A stretch of DNA of 64,000 nucleotides from Colwellia sp. (GTDB taxonomy: Bacteria; Pseudomonadota; Gammaproteobacteria; Enterobacterales; Alteromonadaceae): the NCBI GenBank assembly GCA_002733765.1, contig NVWU01000012.1:62001-126000 (forward strand), given 5' to 3'. How positions within the stretch are numbered: position 1 is the first letter of the stretch; each line of letters begins with the position of its first letter. Made by a program: the position numbers and the translations under genes. Of the stretch, positions 25,945 through 36,488 are shown one piece after another. The notes under the pieces are model-generated. The model worked only from the letters and a program-made list of their open reading frames with translations, had not been told where the DNA came from and did not search any database.

Positions 25945-26670
25945 TTAGTCTTTAACTTCGGCGTTGTGATAAACATTTTGCACATCATCACAATCATCTA
26001 ACATGGCGATAAACTTTTCAAAATTAGCGAGATCTTCCTCACCTTCTACATCGATATAAGTTTGTGGTACCCAGGTGATTTCTTCAACCTCTAGGTCAAA
26101 CTCAGGCATAGAATTAGCAAATTCTGTTTTGATTTTAAAGAATTCAGTATGCGGCGCGTAAACGGTAATAATACCGTCTTCTAGCTCAACATCACTCACA
26201 TCAATATCAGCCATCATTAGGTTTTCTAAAACGGTTTCGTCATCTTCACCTTTAAAAGCAAATACTGCTTGGTGATCAAACATATGTGAAACCGTGCCAG
26301 AAGAGCCTATTTTAGCATTGGTTTTGCTAAAACACTGGCGCACATCTTTAATGGTTCGATTACCGTTATCGGTTAGGCAGTCAATAATCACCATACAATT
26401 GCCAGGGCCAAAACCTTCATAACGAGCTTCAACAAAATCTTCACCACCAGCACCAGAAGCTTTTTTAAGTGCATTATCAATTACATGAGTAGGTACTTGA
26501 TCTTTTTTTGCTTTGTCAATTAAGCTACGTAACGATAAATTACCATCGGGATCTGTCCCACCATTTTTAGCACAAACGTAAATTGCTTTACCGTACTTTG
26601 AATAAACTTTGGTTTTTGCACCGGCGGTTTTTGCCATGGATAATTTGCGGTTTTGGTAAGCTCTGCCCAT
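25945..26670 (-). CDS. YebC/PmpR-family protein, YeeN-like
   Basis: 241 residues. It has the YebC-family signatures: MGRAYQNRK at the start, the [26 protein letters not shown] helix region, the [20 protein letters not shown] strand, the [12 protein letters not shown] motif, and an acidic C-terminus ending VYHNAEV. The N-terminus lacks the 'GHSKW' wording of YebC proper and is closer to the E. coli paralogue YeeN. The family includes translation factors that help ribosomes through proline runs, and DNA-binding regulators. Which activity this one has cannot be told. It is a single gene ended by its own terminator. Confidence 0.9.
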   Translation of the reverse strand: MGRAYQNRKLSMAKTAGAKTKVYSKYGKAIYVCAKNGGTDPDGNLSLRSLIDKAKKDQVPTHVIDNALKKASGAGGEDFVEARYEGFGPGNCMVIIDCLTDNGNRTIKDVRQCFSKTNAKIGSSGTVSHMFDHQAVFAFKGEDDETVLENLMMADIDVSDVELEDGIITVYAPHTEFFKIKTEFANSMPEFDLEVEEITWVPQTYIDVEGEEDLANFEKFIAMLDDCDDVQNVYHNAEVKD

Positions 26671-27943
<1,273 letters not shown>

Positions 27944-28315
27944 ACGCTTTATATTCGTGCGGCCTCAGTAGGGCTACATAGCAATTCCTGATCAATGCGT
28001 GTCTTTTTATTAATGGTTGTTCCATTTAAAACAGATACAACGATGAGCATGATTTGCTCTGAAGCCATCACAGGGCGAGTTTAAAAGGCATATATGCTGC
28101 GCTATTGATTTCAAAAAGGGAATAACCATTCTTTTCAATCAATGCTTTACCTATAAGCCTTTTTATTCTCGCTGAATCCTGCATCTTGAAGTAGTTTGGA
28201 TGAGATATAAGAGAAGCATTTGTTATACAAAATGAAGTAATAAATTGACTCATTCATTATTTCATTCGGTATTATTTCTATTTACTCCAGACGTCACTAA
28301 AGAGCTCCCCCGAGA
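27944..28315. other. Intergenic region after hemF with hairpin repeat
   Basis: 372 bases between hemF and the convergent malic enzyme gene. The main feature is the hairpin repeat at 27987-28076. A 61-codon minus-strand frame at 28068-28253 has no ribosome site and no recognisable sequence, and I do not count it as a gene. Confidence 0.6.
27987..28076 (-). repeat. ~90-bp hairpin repeat, second copy
   Basis: The complement of this stretch aligns with 17611-17701 inside the dctP-dctQ element, with clear identity over blocks such as CAAATCATG, TCGTTG, GGAACAACC and TTAATAAAAAGA. The central hairpin is kept: the stem closing base pairs are AAGGG/CCCTT there and AATGG/CCATT here (read on the same strand), so a G-C pair has become a T-A pair with the loop AACAA unchanged. 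The rest of the long terminal arms is not obvious here. Confidence 0.75.
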
Positions 28316-30019
28316 CTAGATACTTATTCGTCTATATTGACGATAGTTTGGTTGCCAAAAATTCTGTTCAATTTGAATTAATAACGTCTCATCAGATACG
28401 GCTAACGCATACTGTTGCTTGAAAGCTATTTTGGCAACAGCAAAAGCGATTTTTTTACTTAGTTCTACAATTGAGTTTAATGGTGGAAGTAGATCACCTT
28501 CTCCGGTTTTTACTAAGGGTGACTCCTGTGCCAATACTTCACTGGCAGCCATTAACATTTCATCACTGATACGACTTATATTGGCAGAAACAACGGCCAG
28601 ACCTATTCCAGGGAAAATGTAGCTATTGTTACATTGAACAATATTATAACTTTTACCTTGATATTCAACCGGAGGAAAAGGGCTACCTGTAGCAACAATA
28701 GCCTGTCCTTCTGTCCATGCAATTATTTGTTCAGGTAATGCTTCTATCTGTTTAATGGGATTACTTAATGGTAATATTATCGGTAAGGCACAATGTTTTT
28801 TCATGGTTTTAATGACTTTTTCATTAAATAGCCCTGATTGACCTGACACACCAATAAGAATAGAAGGCTTTGCTTGTTGAATGACTTCGTGCAAATTGGG
28901 ATATTTATCAGCAAATGACCACTCACTTACCGTATTCTTAGCGTGAGCTAACTTGTATTGAAAGTCTCTTAGATCTGACATGTCATCCATCAATAATCCT
29001 AGTCTATCAATCATAAAAACTTGACTACGAGCTTGCTCCTCAGAAATCCCTTCGCTTACCATGGATGCAATAATTTGCTCTGCAATGCCACAGCCTGCTG
29101 AGCCCGCACCAACGAAGACAATTTTTTGATTCGATAACTGTTCTTTTTTACTTCTACAGGCAGCTAAAAGCGTTCCAACGGTGACACAAGCGGTGCCTTG
29201 AATGTCATCATTGAAGCAGCAGAGTTCATTACGGTATCGCATTAATAAGGGCGTTGCGTTATTTTGAGCAAAGTCTTCAAATTGCAATAATACCTGTGGC
29301 CATCGACGTTTAACGGCCTGAATAAATAGATCTAAAAATTCATCATATTGTTGCTGTGGAATACGTTTATGGCGAACACCCATGTACATAGGGTCATTGA
29401 GTAATTTTTCATTATTAGTACCAACGTCTAGCGTAATAGGTAGTGTATGAGCAGGGCTAATTCCACCACATGAGGTATATAGAGATAACTTGCCAATGGG
29501 AATACCCATTCCGCCAATACCTTGGTCGCCTAAGCCTAGAATACGCTCACCATCAGTGACGACGATAATTTTAATGTTTTTCTTGGTTGTATTTCTTAGA
29601 ATGTCATCAATATTGTCTTTTTGCTCATAGCAAATGAATAGCCCCCTTGAACTCCGATAGATATCAGAAAACTGTTCACAAGCATCCCCGACGGTTGGTG
29701 TGTAGATAATAGGCATCATTTCTGTTAAGTAACACTGAATAAGTTTAAAAAATAGCGTTTCGTTGTTGTCGTGAATAGCACGCAGATAAATATGCTTATT
29801 GAGATCTGATTTGAAATTTGAATATTGTTGATAGGCTCTAGCAGCTTGTTCTTCAATTGATTCATAACGGGGCGGCAATAGCCCGGTTAAATTAAATTGT
29901 TGACGTTCAGATAAACTAAAGGCGCTACCTTTATTTAATAGCGGTGTTTCCAGCAGTGTTGATCCTGAATAAGAAATATATAGAGGCTTGTTATCATTTT
30001 TTTTAGGTGAGTTATTCAT
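28316..30019 (-). CDS. maeA: NAD-dependent malic enzyme
   Basis: 567 residues, the length of E. coli MaeA (SfcA). It has the malic enzyme signatures: [14 protein letters not shown], the [24 protein letters not shown] block, [19 protein letters not shown], the nucleotide-binding [16 protein letters not shown] and the late LPLSNP and ATGSPF motifs. It decarboxylates malate to pyruvate, making NADH. It would link to the C4-dicarboxylate uptake genes in this window. The gene is monocistronic. Confidence 0.94.
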   Translation of the reverse strand: MNNSPKKNDNKPLYISYSGSTLLETPLLNKGSAFSLSERQQFNLTGLLPPRYESIEEQAARAYQQYSNFKSDLNKHIYLRAIHDNNETLFFKLIQCYLTEMMPIIYTPTVGDACEQFSDIYRSSRGLFICYEQKDNIDDILRNTTKKNIKIIVVTDGERILGLGDQGIGGMGIPIGKLSLYTSCGGISPAHTLPITLDVGTNNEKLLNDPMYMGVRHKRIPQQQYDEFLDLFIQAVKRRWPQVLLQFEDFAQNNATPLLMRYRNELCCFNDDIQGTACVTVGTLLAACRSKKEQLSNQKIVFVGAGSAGCGIAEQIIASMVSEGISEEQARSQVFMIDRLGLLMDDMSDLRDFQYKLAHAKNTVSEWSFADKYPNLHEVIQQAKPSILIGVSGQSGLFNEKVIKTMKKHCALPIILPLSNPIKQIEALPEQIIAWTEGQAIVATGSPFPPVEYQGKSYNIVQCNNSYIFPGIGLAVVSANISRISDEMLMAASEVLAQESPLVKTGEGDLLPPLNSIVELSKKIAFAVAKIAFKQQYALAVSDETLLIQIEQNFWQPNYRQYRRISI

Positions 30020-30151
30020 AATTTAACCTGTAGCACACATTATTATAGTTAACAGGGTCAAAGCAAGGTTTAGACCACTAATAGAATTGATAATTATTTA
30101 TTTAATTACAATGAGTTAAATAAATTAACTGTTAAAACATTAGCTGGAGCA

Positions 30152-30165
30152 GGCGGATATCCGCC
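30152..30165. repeat. Perfect 14-base GC-rich palindrome
   Basis: GGCGGATATCCGCC lies in the gap between malic enzyme and the pirin gene. An ATCCACCCTTA follows 35 bases on. Similar GGCGGAT/ATCCACCC pairs occur at about 15014-15063, and partial ones at 60558-60604 and near 62133. Function unknown. Confidence 0.55.
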
Positions 30166-30284
30166 CATATTTATATAGCGTTATGACTTAATCCACCCTT
30201 ATATTGATTGTGAACTAGGGTTTCAAATAAACTTTGAGGAATGTTTATTTTTGTACTTATCTTTGGAAATAATGTTACTAACAG

Positions 30285-31145
30285 CTAAAAACGGTTATTT
30301 TGTAAATCACTAAAAGCTTGCATTATTTCAGCTTTAGTATTCATTACAAAAGGCCCGCTTCTCACTACAGGTTCATTTAATGGTGCGGCTGAAACGAGTA
30401 AAAAACTTGTTTCACTACCGGCTTCAACTTTAATGCAAGTGCCGCCTTCTAATATACCTAACTGCTCCTTATTTAGTGTTTTACTCGTATTTCCTATACT
30501 GACTTGACCAGAAATCACATAAATGAAAGCTTTATCTTCCTTTGTTATATTTTGTTTAAAAAGTGCATTGTTAGGCAAGGTTACATGCATAAAGGTTGGC
30601 TCAACAAAGTGATTGATTACCACACCAGTAATATCATTATTGGTTTTACCCGATATGACTCTGACTTCTCCGCCATCTTCACGTTTTTCGACAGTAATTG
30701 TATCAGCAGAAAATTCTTGATAATGAGGAGCGGTCATTTTGTGTGCTTTAGGTAAGTTAACCCAAAGCTGTAGCCCTTTTAACAAACCAGATTCTTGTTC
30801 TGGCATTTCCGAATGCACTATGCCGCGTCCGGCGGTCATCCACTGAACGCCGTTGGCTGAGATAACGCCTTCATTGCCAACATTGTCTTTATGGCGCATA
30901 TGACCTGCTAACATATAAGTGACGGTTTCAAAGCCACGGTGAGGGTGGCTTGGAAAACCACCTATGTAATCTTGTGGTTTATCCGATTGAAAGACATCTA
31001 GCAACAAGAAAGGGTCTAACATCGTTAATTCGTCGTTACCGATTAAACGTGTTAGCTGAACACCGGCACCATCAGAACAAGGTTGGCCTGAAGTCACTAA
31101 GGCTAACTCTCTATAATCATGATTATTCTGATATTTTTTGTCCAT
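30285..31145 (-). CDS. Pirin-family protein
   Basis: 286 residues with the two-cupin pirin layout. The metal-binding N-terminal cupin has HPHRGFETVTYMLAGHMRHKDNVG and GIVHSEMPEQ, which supply the His ligands and the Glu of the iron site. The C-terminal cupin is degenerate as usual. Bacterial pirins include quercetin-degrading dioxygenases and regulators of metabolism; the natural substrate is not known. It is the last gene of a minus-strand group cytochrome b561 - YceI - pirin, which faces a LysR regulator. Confidence 0.9.
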   Translation of the reverse strand: MDKKYQNNHDYRELALVTSGQPCSDGAGVQLTRLIGNDELTMLDPFLLLDVFQSDKPQDYIGGFPSHPHRGFETVTYMLAGHMRHKDNVGNEGVISANGVQWMTAGRGIVHSEMPEQESGLLKGLQLWVNLPKAHKMTAPHYQEFSADTITVEKREDGGEVRVISGKTNNDITGVVINHFVEPTFMHVTLPNNALFKQNITKEDKAFIYVISGQVSIGNTSKTLNKEQLGILEGGTCIKVEAGSETSFLLVSAAPLNEPVVRSGPFVMNTKAEIMQAFSDLQNNRF

Positions 31146-31172
31146 GAGTAAGTCCCTAACTTATCGTTAATG

Positions 31173-31760
31173 CTACTGTTTTATCCCTTCGATATATAAA
31201 TCTAACTGCACATGAGTAGAGGCTGGACCTAAATTCATTTTGATAGCAAAATCAGTTAATGCAATGTTGGTCGTACCGCTAAAACCAGCACGGTAGCCAC
31301 CCCAAGGGTCTTTGCCTTCACCCGTTGCTTGTGCATCGATAGTGATCGTTTTACTAACACCATGTAGGGTTAATACACCAGTTACTGCTAATCGGCCATC
31401 AGCTTTTTCTGTCACTGATTCACTAACAAATTTAGCATTGGCGAAAGCACTCACGTCAAGAAAGTCATCACTTTTTAAATGTTTATCACGTTCAGCATGG
31501 TTAGAATTAATACTACTGGTATCAATGTTTACTTCAATTTTTGAAGCCGACACATTCGCTGGATCATAGCTAAATTTTCCACCGAATTTATCGAAGCGTC
31601 CTGTTAACCAACTATAACCTAAGTGCTTAATTTTAAAATTGATTGATGCATGTGCACCCTTGTTATCAATCACATAATCAGCGGCATTTACTGCAGGCAT
31701 AAATATTGCGCCAGTTAGTAAGGATGTTATGGCTAGTTTAGTTATCGTTTTTTTCATCAA
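31173..31760 (-). CDS. YceI-family periplasmic protein
   Basis: 195 residues with a signal peptide ending AVNA. The mature part is a YceI lipocalin-like barrel: NKGAHASINFKIKHLGYSWLTGRFDKFGG, the SSINSNHAERDKHLKSDDFLDV segment, VTGVLTLHGVSKTI and the C-terminal strand. YceI proteins bind isoprenoid-like molecules such as polyprenyl quinones and respond to high pH or osmotic stress. The gene lies between cytochrome b561 and pirin on the same strand with gaps under 30 bases, so the three form an operon; YceI-b561 pairs are common. Confidence 0.92.
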   Translation of the reverse strand: MMKKTITKLAITSLLTGAIFMPAVNAADYVIDNKGAHASINFKIKHLGYSWLTGRFDKFGGKFSYDPANVSASKIEVNIDTSSINSNHAERDKHLKSDDFLDVSAFANAKFVSESVTEKADGRLAVTGVLTLHGVSKTITIDAQATGEGKDPWGGYRAGFSGTTNIALTDFAIKMNLGPASTHVQLDLYIEGIKQ

Positions 31761-31787
31761 GTATTCTCCATTTTAGTTGTTGGTTAA

Positions 31788-32339
31788 TTAGTTTTTTTGG
31801 CGTTTACCAATCATTCTGTTTAAGGTTTTATCTTTATCAATAAAGTGATGTTTAAGTGCTGCTATTGCATGTAGTAACGAAAGTGTTATGAGTAGGTATG
31901 CTAACCATTGATGAATGAGACCCGCTATGTCTTCCTGATTCTCAATAAAAGAGCCAAAGCCAGGTATTATGAAAAGCGCAAATACGTCAATACCACGACC
32001 ATCTGCGGTTGAAATTAAATAACCACTGATCATAATAATGAATATCAGCAAGTAGAGTATTGAATGAATCAATTTTCCCGCTTTACGCTCTAAAGTACTG
32101 TGGCTAGTTAAGTGCGCTGGTGTTACTTGTTTATAGCGCCATACCAGCCTAACAACCATAATAACAAACAACAAAACACCAATGCTTTTGTGTAGTTCAG
32201 GTGCTGTTTTATACCATTCATGATAGTAGGTTAACTCCACCATGTAATAACCTAAACCAAACAAAGTAAAGATACTTAGCGCTGATAGCCAATGAAAAAA
32301 TATACTGACATAGCCATAGTTTGTTTGAGTGTTATTCAT
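31788..32339 (-). CDS. Cytochrome b561 (di-haem membrane protein)
   Basis: About 183 residues with four membrane helices. The haem-binding His residues are visible in IFFHWLSALSIFTLF, APELHKSIGVLLF, KLIHSILYLL and LIHQWLAYLLITLSLLHAIAALKHHF. It carries electrons from ubiquinol in the inner membrane. The ATG at 32339 (GGTGAT upstream) is preferred over an in-frame TTG at 32360. First gene of the b561-YceI-pirin operon, 149 bases from the divergent LysR gene. Confidence 0.92.
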   Translation of the reverse strand: MNNTQTNYGYVSIFFHWLSALSIFTLFGLGYYMVELTYYHEWYKTAPELHKSIGVLLFVIMVVRLVWRYKQVTPAHLTSHSTLERKAGKLIHSILYLLIFIIMISGYLISTADGRGIDVFALFIIPGFGSFIENQEDIAGLIHQWLAYLLITLSLLHAIAALKHHFIDKDKTLNRMIGKRQKN

Positions 32340-32488
32340 TTTTTTATCACCACATACCAATTTGTATTTTACTAAGAGAAATATTATGACACTAAATAAA
32401 TAAATAAATATTGAAGCTTTATTTACAAGTTGTTAAATTTTACTTAATGTGTAGTGTGTTTTTATTTTAACCCATATGAGTAAAACTG

Positions 32489-33382
32489 ATGACGCTTGAA
32501 CAGTTAAAAATGCTAAAGCAAGTTGCCGAGCTTGGTAGCCTTAAGAGTGCGAGCGAAAAACTTTTTAAAACGCAGCCAGCGATTAGTCAAGGTATTAAAC
32601 AGCTAGAGGCTCAATTAGGGTTACAGTTATTTGATCGCCAAGGTTACCGCTTATCATTAACGAGTCACGGAAAAAAAATATACCAACATGCCTTGCGTTT
32701 GCTAGATGAAGCTGAGCATATGAAACAGTTAGCGACTTTTTTAACGGCTGGTAATGAAGCCAGTATAACAATAGCGATAGAAGCCTCTTATGACTTAAAA
32801 AAAATATTACCCGTGCTAGAAATGACTCAAAGTGAATTTCCACATACGCAAATTATTTTAAAACAAGAGTATATTAATGGTGCATTAGAGGCGGTAAAAT
32901 CAGCTCAAGCAGATTTAGCCCTGACTACTATTGATAATTTAGCATTACACTCAGGGAAGTTTGAAGCGAATAAACTTTATCAAGGCTATTTATGCAATGT
33001 TGCAGCGCCCCGTTTTGTTGAACGGCATCCCAAGTTAGTGTCAGTGACTGAGTTAAAAGATGAGTATCAAATAGTAGTACAAGATTCAGGACACAGCAGC
33101 CAAGGCATAAATTACAGTGTGCAACCAGGTCAACGATGTTGGTATGTAAATGATTTTAGTACTAAAAAAACATTGATAATGAGTGGCATGGGCTGGGGAC
33201 GATTACCAGACTACATGATTAAAGATGAGTTAGAACAACATATTTTATCAGCATTAAATATGGAGGATTTTGATACAAAAATAGCTTTGAATTATCAAGC
33301 TATAAAATTAAAATCACGTTTGTTAGGGCCTGTTGCGGAAAAATTATGGCAAAATTTGAAATTAGTACATTTGAGTGAGTGA
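32489..33382 (+). CDS. LysR-family transcriptional regulator
   Basis: 297 residues: N-terminal winged helix-turn-helix (LEQLKMLKQVAELGSLKSASEKLFKTQPAISQGIKQLEAQLG) and a C-terminal periplasmic-binding-like effector domain (residues ~90-290). It is divergent from the cytochrome b561-YceI-pirin operon, the usual arrangement for a LysR regulator and its target. The effector is unknown. phoB follows on the same strand after 153 bases that hold Pho-box-like sequences. Confidence 0.9.
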   Translation: MTLEQLKMLKQVAELGSLKSASEKLFKTQPAISQGIKQLEAQLGLQLFDRQGYRLSLTSHGKKIYQHALRLLDEAEHMKQLATFLTAGNEASITIAIEASYDLKKILPVLEMTQSEFPHTQIILKQEYINGALEAVKSAQADLALTTIDNLALHSGKFEANKLYQGYLCNVAAPRFVERHPKLVSVTELKDEYQIVVQDSGHSSQGINYSVQPGQRCWYVNDFSTKKTLIMSGMGWGRLPDYMIKDELEQHILSALNMEDFDTKIALNYQAIKLKSRLLGPVAEKLWQNLKLVHLSE

Positions 33383-33406
33383 GCGAGCACTTTAAATATA
33401 GAAATA

Positions 33407-33461
33407 TGACATTTTTATGAAATGAATTGTCTTTATTGAAGTGTTGTCATAAAAATGTCAC
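33407..33461. promoter_or_regulatory. Pho box pair (inverted) upstream of phoB
   Basis: TTGTCATAAAAATGTCAC at 33444-33461 matches the PhoB-binding pattern of two TGTCA half sites 11 bases apart. TGACATTTTTATGA at 33407-33420 is an exact 14-base inverted copy of 33447-33460; read on the other strand it gives a second, weaker Pho box (TTTCAT plus TGTCAT). The phoB ATG lies 75 bases further on. This fits autoregulation of phoBR. The inverted pair could also fold as a hairpin that helps terminate the LysR transcript. Confidence 0.78.
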
Positions 33462-33535
33462 GTTTGATCTGCACAATAGCGTAATAAGAAACGTAATAAT
33501 ACATTACATTCAGACTATTAATTTAAGGCGTATGC

Positions 33536-34249
33536 ATGAGTGGATACATTTTAGTTGTTGAAGATGAAACACCGATTAGAGAAATGATCACTTTCGTTTT
33601 AGAGCAAAATGGCTTTAATTCGGTTGAGGCTATTGATATAAAACAGGCTAAGGAAAAAATTGTAGAACCTTATCCTGATTTGATTTTACTTGATTGGATG
33701 TTACCTGGTGGCAGTGGCGTTAAGCTTGCTAAAGAATTAAAACAAAATGAATATAGCCGAAATATTCCTATTATTATGTTGACGGCCCGTGCAGATGAAG
33801 ATGATAAAGTTAAAGGTCTTGATGCCGGGGTTGATGATTATGTCACTAAGCCTTTTTCTCCTAAAGAGCTTATTGCCCGTATTAAAGCGGTTATTCGTCG
33901 AGTTTCGCCAACATCATTATCCGAAAAGGTTGAATTTCATGGTTTGAAATTAGATCCCGTTGCTCATCAAGTTACTATTAATGAGGAGTCTTTAGACTTA
34001 GGACCAACAGAGTTTCGTTTATTACATTTTTTTATGACTCACACAGAGCGCGTTTATTCGCGTGAGCAGTTACTTGATAATGTTTGGGGCACAAATGTGT
34101 ACGTAGAAGATAGAACGGTTGATGTGCACATTAGACGTTTAAGAAAAGCAATTTCTGGTGCTGGACATGAAGAATTTATTCAAACTGTTCGTGGTTCAGG
34201 TTATCGCTTCTCTGGCAAGTTGACGAGTAAAGTTAAAAAATTAGCTTAG
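33536..34249 (+). CDS. phoB: Phosphate regulon response regulator PhoB
   Basis: 237 residues in the OmpR/PhoB layout. The receiver has Asp53 ([13 protein letters not shown]), Thr83 region [10 protein letters not shown] and Lys of VTKPF. The winged-helix domain (about 130-230) ends with [16 protein letters not shown] and [10 protein letters not shown]. The wording of receiver and DNA-binding domain is that of PhoB. It activates phosphate-starvation genes through Pho boxes, one of which precedes it. phoR follows after 57 bases. No pst genes are in the window. Confidence 0.93.
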   Translation: MSGYILVVEDETPIREMITFVLEQNGFNSVEAIDIKQAKEKIVEPYPDLILLDWMLPGGSGVKLAKELKQNEYSRNIPIIMLTARADEDDKVKGLDAGVDDYVTKPFSPKELIARIKAVIRRVSPTSLSEKVEFHGLKLDPVAHQVTINEESLDLGPTEFRLLHFFMTHTERVYSREQLLDNVWGTNVYVEDRTVDVHIRRLRKAISGAGHEEFIQTVRGSGYRFSGKLTSKVKKLA

Positions 34250-34306
34250 TTATTAATAAACACGGTTAGTGATAACTAGCTTTGTAATAAAAACATTGTA
34301 TATAAA

Positions 34307-35341
34307 ATGCACATTCAAACTCCTAGTAAGCAAGATTTCCGTTTTCACTCTGGTATTGAAGCATTACCTGATGCGGCGCTAATTTTATCACCTGATTTAG
34401 AAATAATGTCAGGAAATAAAAAAGCGCAGCGTTTACTTGGTGTGCGTTTTCCTGATGATGTGGGAAAGCAGATTGAGCAATTACTCATTGATCCAGAATT
34501 TTCTGATTATCTTAAACAAGGTCAGTTTGAAACGCCTTGTTCGATTACTTCACCCATTAATGATGAATTACAGTTAGAGATATCTGTTATGTCGTTTGGT
34601 GGTGAGCGAGTCATTCTGATGTCTCGTGCTATTGCTAAGTATCATCGCCTGAAAAAAATGCGTAGAGAATTTGTTGCTAATGTTTCTCATGAACTTAAAA
34701 CACCCTTAACGGTAGTGCGTGGTTATGTGGAAATGATCCAAGAAACAGATCATGCGTTAGATCCACACTGGAAAAAAGTTTTTGTCACCATAGAAGGTCA
34801 AGTATCTCGTATGGAACGCTTAGTTGAGCAACTATTAAGTTTATCGAAAGTTGAAAATAATCGTAATGATGACGATATGAAACAAGTTGATATGCCCGCG
34901 TTAGTTGAAAACCTTGTTGAAGATGCTAAATGGCTTAATCAAATCAAACAACACGAGCTTCGTACTCATATTACCCAAGGGGTTGGCGTTTTTGGTATTG
35001 AAACCGAATTAAAAAGTGCTTGTGCTAATTTAATTTCGAATGCCATCGCTTATACCCCAGCCTCTGGCATCATTGATATAAGCTGGCAACGTAATGGCGA
35101 TAAGTTTATTTTTAGTGTTAAAGATAATGGTGATGGTATTAAGGCCGATCAACTAAACAGGCTTACAGAGCGCTTTTATCGTATAGATAAATCGCGCTCT
35201 CGTGATACGGGTGGTTCAGGCTTAGGCTTAGCGATTGTTAAACATGTTCTTCTACACCATAAGGCTGAATTAGTTATCACTAGCGAATGGGGACAGGGTA
35301 GTGAATTTGCTATTTATTTTGATGAAAGTTTAGTTTGTTAG
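34307..35341 (+). CDS. phoR: PhoR histidine kinase lacking the N-terminal membrane region
   Basis: 344 residues. It begins at a point equivalent to about residue 85 of E. coli PhoR: FRFHSGIEALPDAALILSPD is the start of the PAS domain. The kinase is complete: His128 (NVSHELKTPLTVVRGY), ISNAIAYTPASG, DNGDGI, TERFYRIDKSRS and GGSGLGLAIVKH. No membrane helix is present, and an in-frame stop (TAG) lies about 30 bases upstream, so no longer form fits in the 57 bases after phoB. Normal PhoR is ~430 residues with two membrane segments that meet the Pst/PhoU complex. This version should be soluble, unless another protein anchors it. Confidence 0.9.
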   Translation: MHIQTPSKQDFRFHSGIEALPDAALILSPDLEIMSGNKKAQRLLGVRFPDDVGKQIEQLLIDPEFSDYLKQGQFETPCSITSPINDELQLEISVMSFGGERVILMSRAIAKYHRLKKMRREFVANVSHELKTPLTVVRGYVEMIQETDHALDPHWKKVFVTIEGQVSRMERLVEQLLSLSKVENNRNDDDMKQVDMPALVENLVEDAKWLNQIKQHELRTHITQGVGVFGIETELKSACANLISNAIAYTPASGIIDISWQRNGDKFIFSVKDNGDGIKADQLNRLTERFYRIDKSRSRDTGGSGLGLAIVKHVLLHHKAELVITSEWGQGSEFAIYFDESLVC

Positions 35342-35374
35342 TGTATTTACTAACTCACCATAGCCTAAAACTAA

Positions 35375-35878
35375 TCACGATGACTTAGTAATATCAACCA
35401 TTAGATCATCCGCAATATGTTCTAAAGCACTAATTAATCCATCTAAATTGCTCTCTTTCATTGCTACTTGTACTTTTGCCTTAAACATCAGTTGGCCAGT
35501 ATGAGGAGCACTTGATTGTGAACTAATAAGTTTGATCAAATTGCCACCTTGGTGATGAATCACGGATGAAATTTCCTGCACTATACCGGCTCTATCATTA
35601 GCGGTTAATTCCAATACTAAGTTAGTCGCTGATTGTGTTAAGTTTGGCTCTGCTAATTCTATTTGGCAGCGTAAACCTGCTATCTTTTTAAGATCATCAG
35701 TGAGTGCTTGTGTGTTTTTTCCCTCTACGGCTACTTCAATAACGCCAGCAAAAAAATTGGATATATGATGTAAACTGCTCACTTGCCAATTACCATTATG
35801 GCGGCTAATGATTGTCGATAGTGTGTCAACAATACCTATTCTATCTGGGCCAATACAAGAAATAATTAAATGATTCAT
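35375..35878 (-). CDS. gcvR: Glycine cleavage system regulator GcvR, tandem ACT domains
   Basis: 167 residues with two ACT domains: HLIISCIGPDRIGIVDTLSTII at the start and LVLELTANDRAGIVQEISSVIHHQGGNL in the middle. This is the GcvR architecture; in E. coli GcvR binds GcvA and represses the gcv operon when glycine is low. No gcv genes or GcvA lie nearby. Proteins of this type are also annotated simply as ACT-domain proteins, so the specific role is moderately sure. The gene is monocistronic on the minus strand and convergent with phoR. Confidence 0.8.
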   Translation of the reverse strand: MNHLIISCIGPDRIGIVDTLSTIISRHNGNWQVSSLHHISNFFAGVIEVAVEGKNTQALTDDLKKIAGLRCQIELAEPNLTQSATNLVLELTANDRAGIVQEISSVIHHQGGNLIKLISSQSSAPHTGQLMFKAKVQVAMKESNLDGLISALEHIADDLMVDITKSS

Positions 35879-35942
35879 AGGGTTTCCTTAAATACAGTAA
35901 TGGGGGTTGTTAGTCTATTTTTTGGGTAAAAGTAAAATAGAA

Positions 35943-36305
35943 TTAAGTAGTACGAGACAGTTGGTTAAGCTCTTTATTTAACTGTTCGCTATCACCTAAA
36001 TTTAGCTCAATTAAGCGGCGTAAATGAGTAACACTATCAATATCAATAGCATTGCACTGTATACCTGTTTCATTTTCTTCTTCATGAACAATTGTTATGT
36101 TCATGGTCACTTCTGACTCTTGGTCTGATAATAAAAAGTGCAATATACCGTGTTTACCTTTCAATGGGCGTTCACTGTTTATGGCGGTAACTAAAGCACC
36201 ATTAAGTGATATATCATGAATGGACACAGGGTATGTTTTTTCTTCAATCTTTATCTCCGCATTTATTGAAAATAAAATGCGAGTAAATTGTCGTCTATCT
36301 TCCAT
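35943..36305 (-). CDS. PilZ-domain protein, probable c-di-GMP receptor
   Basis: 120 residues that are almost only a PilZ domain. The c-di-GMP contact motifs are present: EDRRQFTRILFSI (RxxxR-type start) and DISLNGALV (D/NxSxxG). Such small proteins change behaviour of partners on binding cyclic di-GMP. The partner is unknown. Other c-di-GMP proteins in the window are the HD-GYP regulator and the GGDEF protein at the right edge. Confidence 0.88.
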   Translation of the reverse strand: MEDRRQFTRILFSINAEIKIEEKTYPVSIHDISLNGALVTAINSERPLKGKHGILHFLLSDQESEVTMNITIVHEEENETGIQCNAIDIDSVTHLRRLIELNLGDSEQLNKELNQLSRTT

Positions 36306-36381
36306 TTTAACTATTACATTTTAGTCTTATGTGTCTTTAGCATAGCCTTATTTTATTAAAAAGTAAAAAGTTACTGGACAC

Positions 36382-36420
36382 AAAAAACCAGTTAAAATCA
36401 AAATTTTAACTGGTTTTTTA
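36382..36420 (-). terminator. Bidirectional intrinsic terminator below ettA
   Basis: AAAAAACCAGTTAAAAT and its complement ATTTTAACTGGTTTTTT surround CAAA. The stem reads with a T run on both strands. It would end the ettA transcript on the minus strand. Confidence 0.9.
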
Positions 36421-36488
36421 TCGTGAATTTACGTACTAATCACAGAAAGTTTACTAAGGTACTAGCAACGGCTATTTTTATGTAGTGA

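Noticed and set aside
28068..28253. 61-codon minus-strand frame between hemF and malic enzyme
   Set aside because: No ribosome site, no recognisable sequence, and its 3' end runs into the hairpin repeat. It may be a relic but cannot be supported as a gene.
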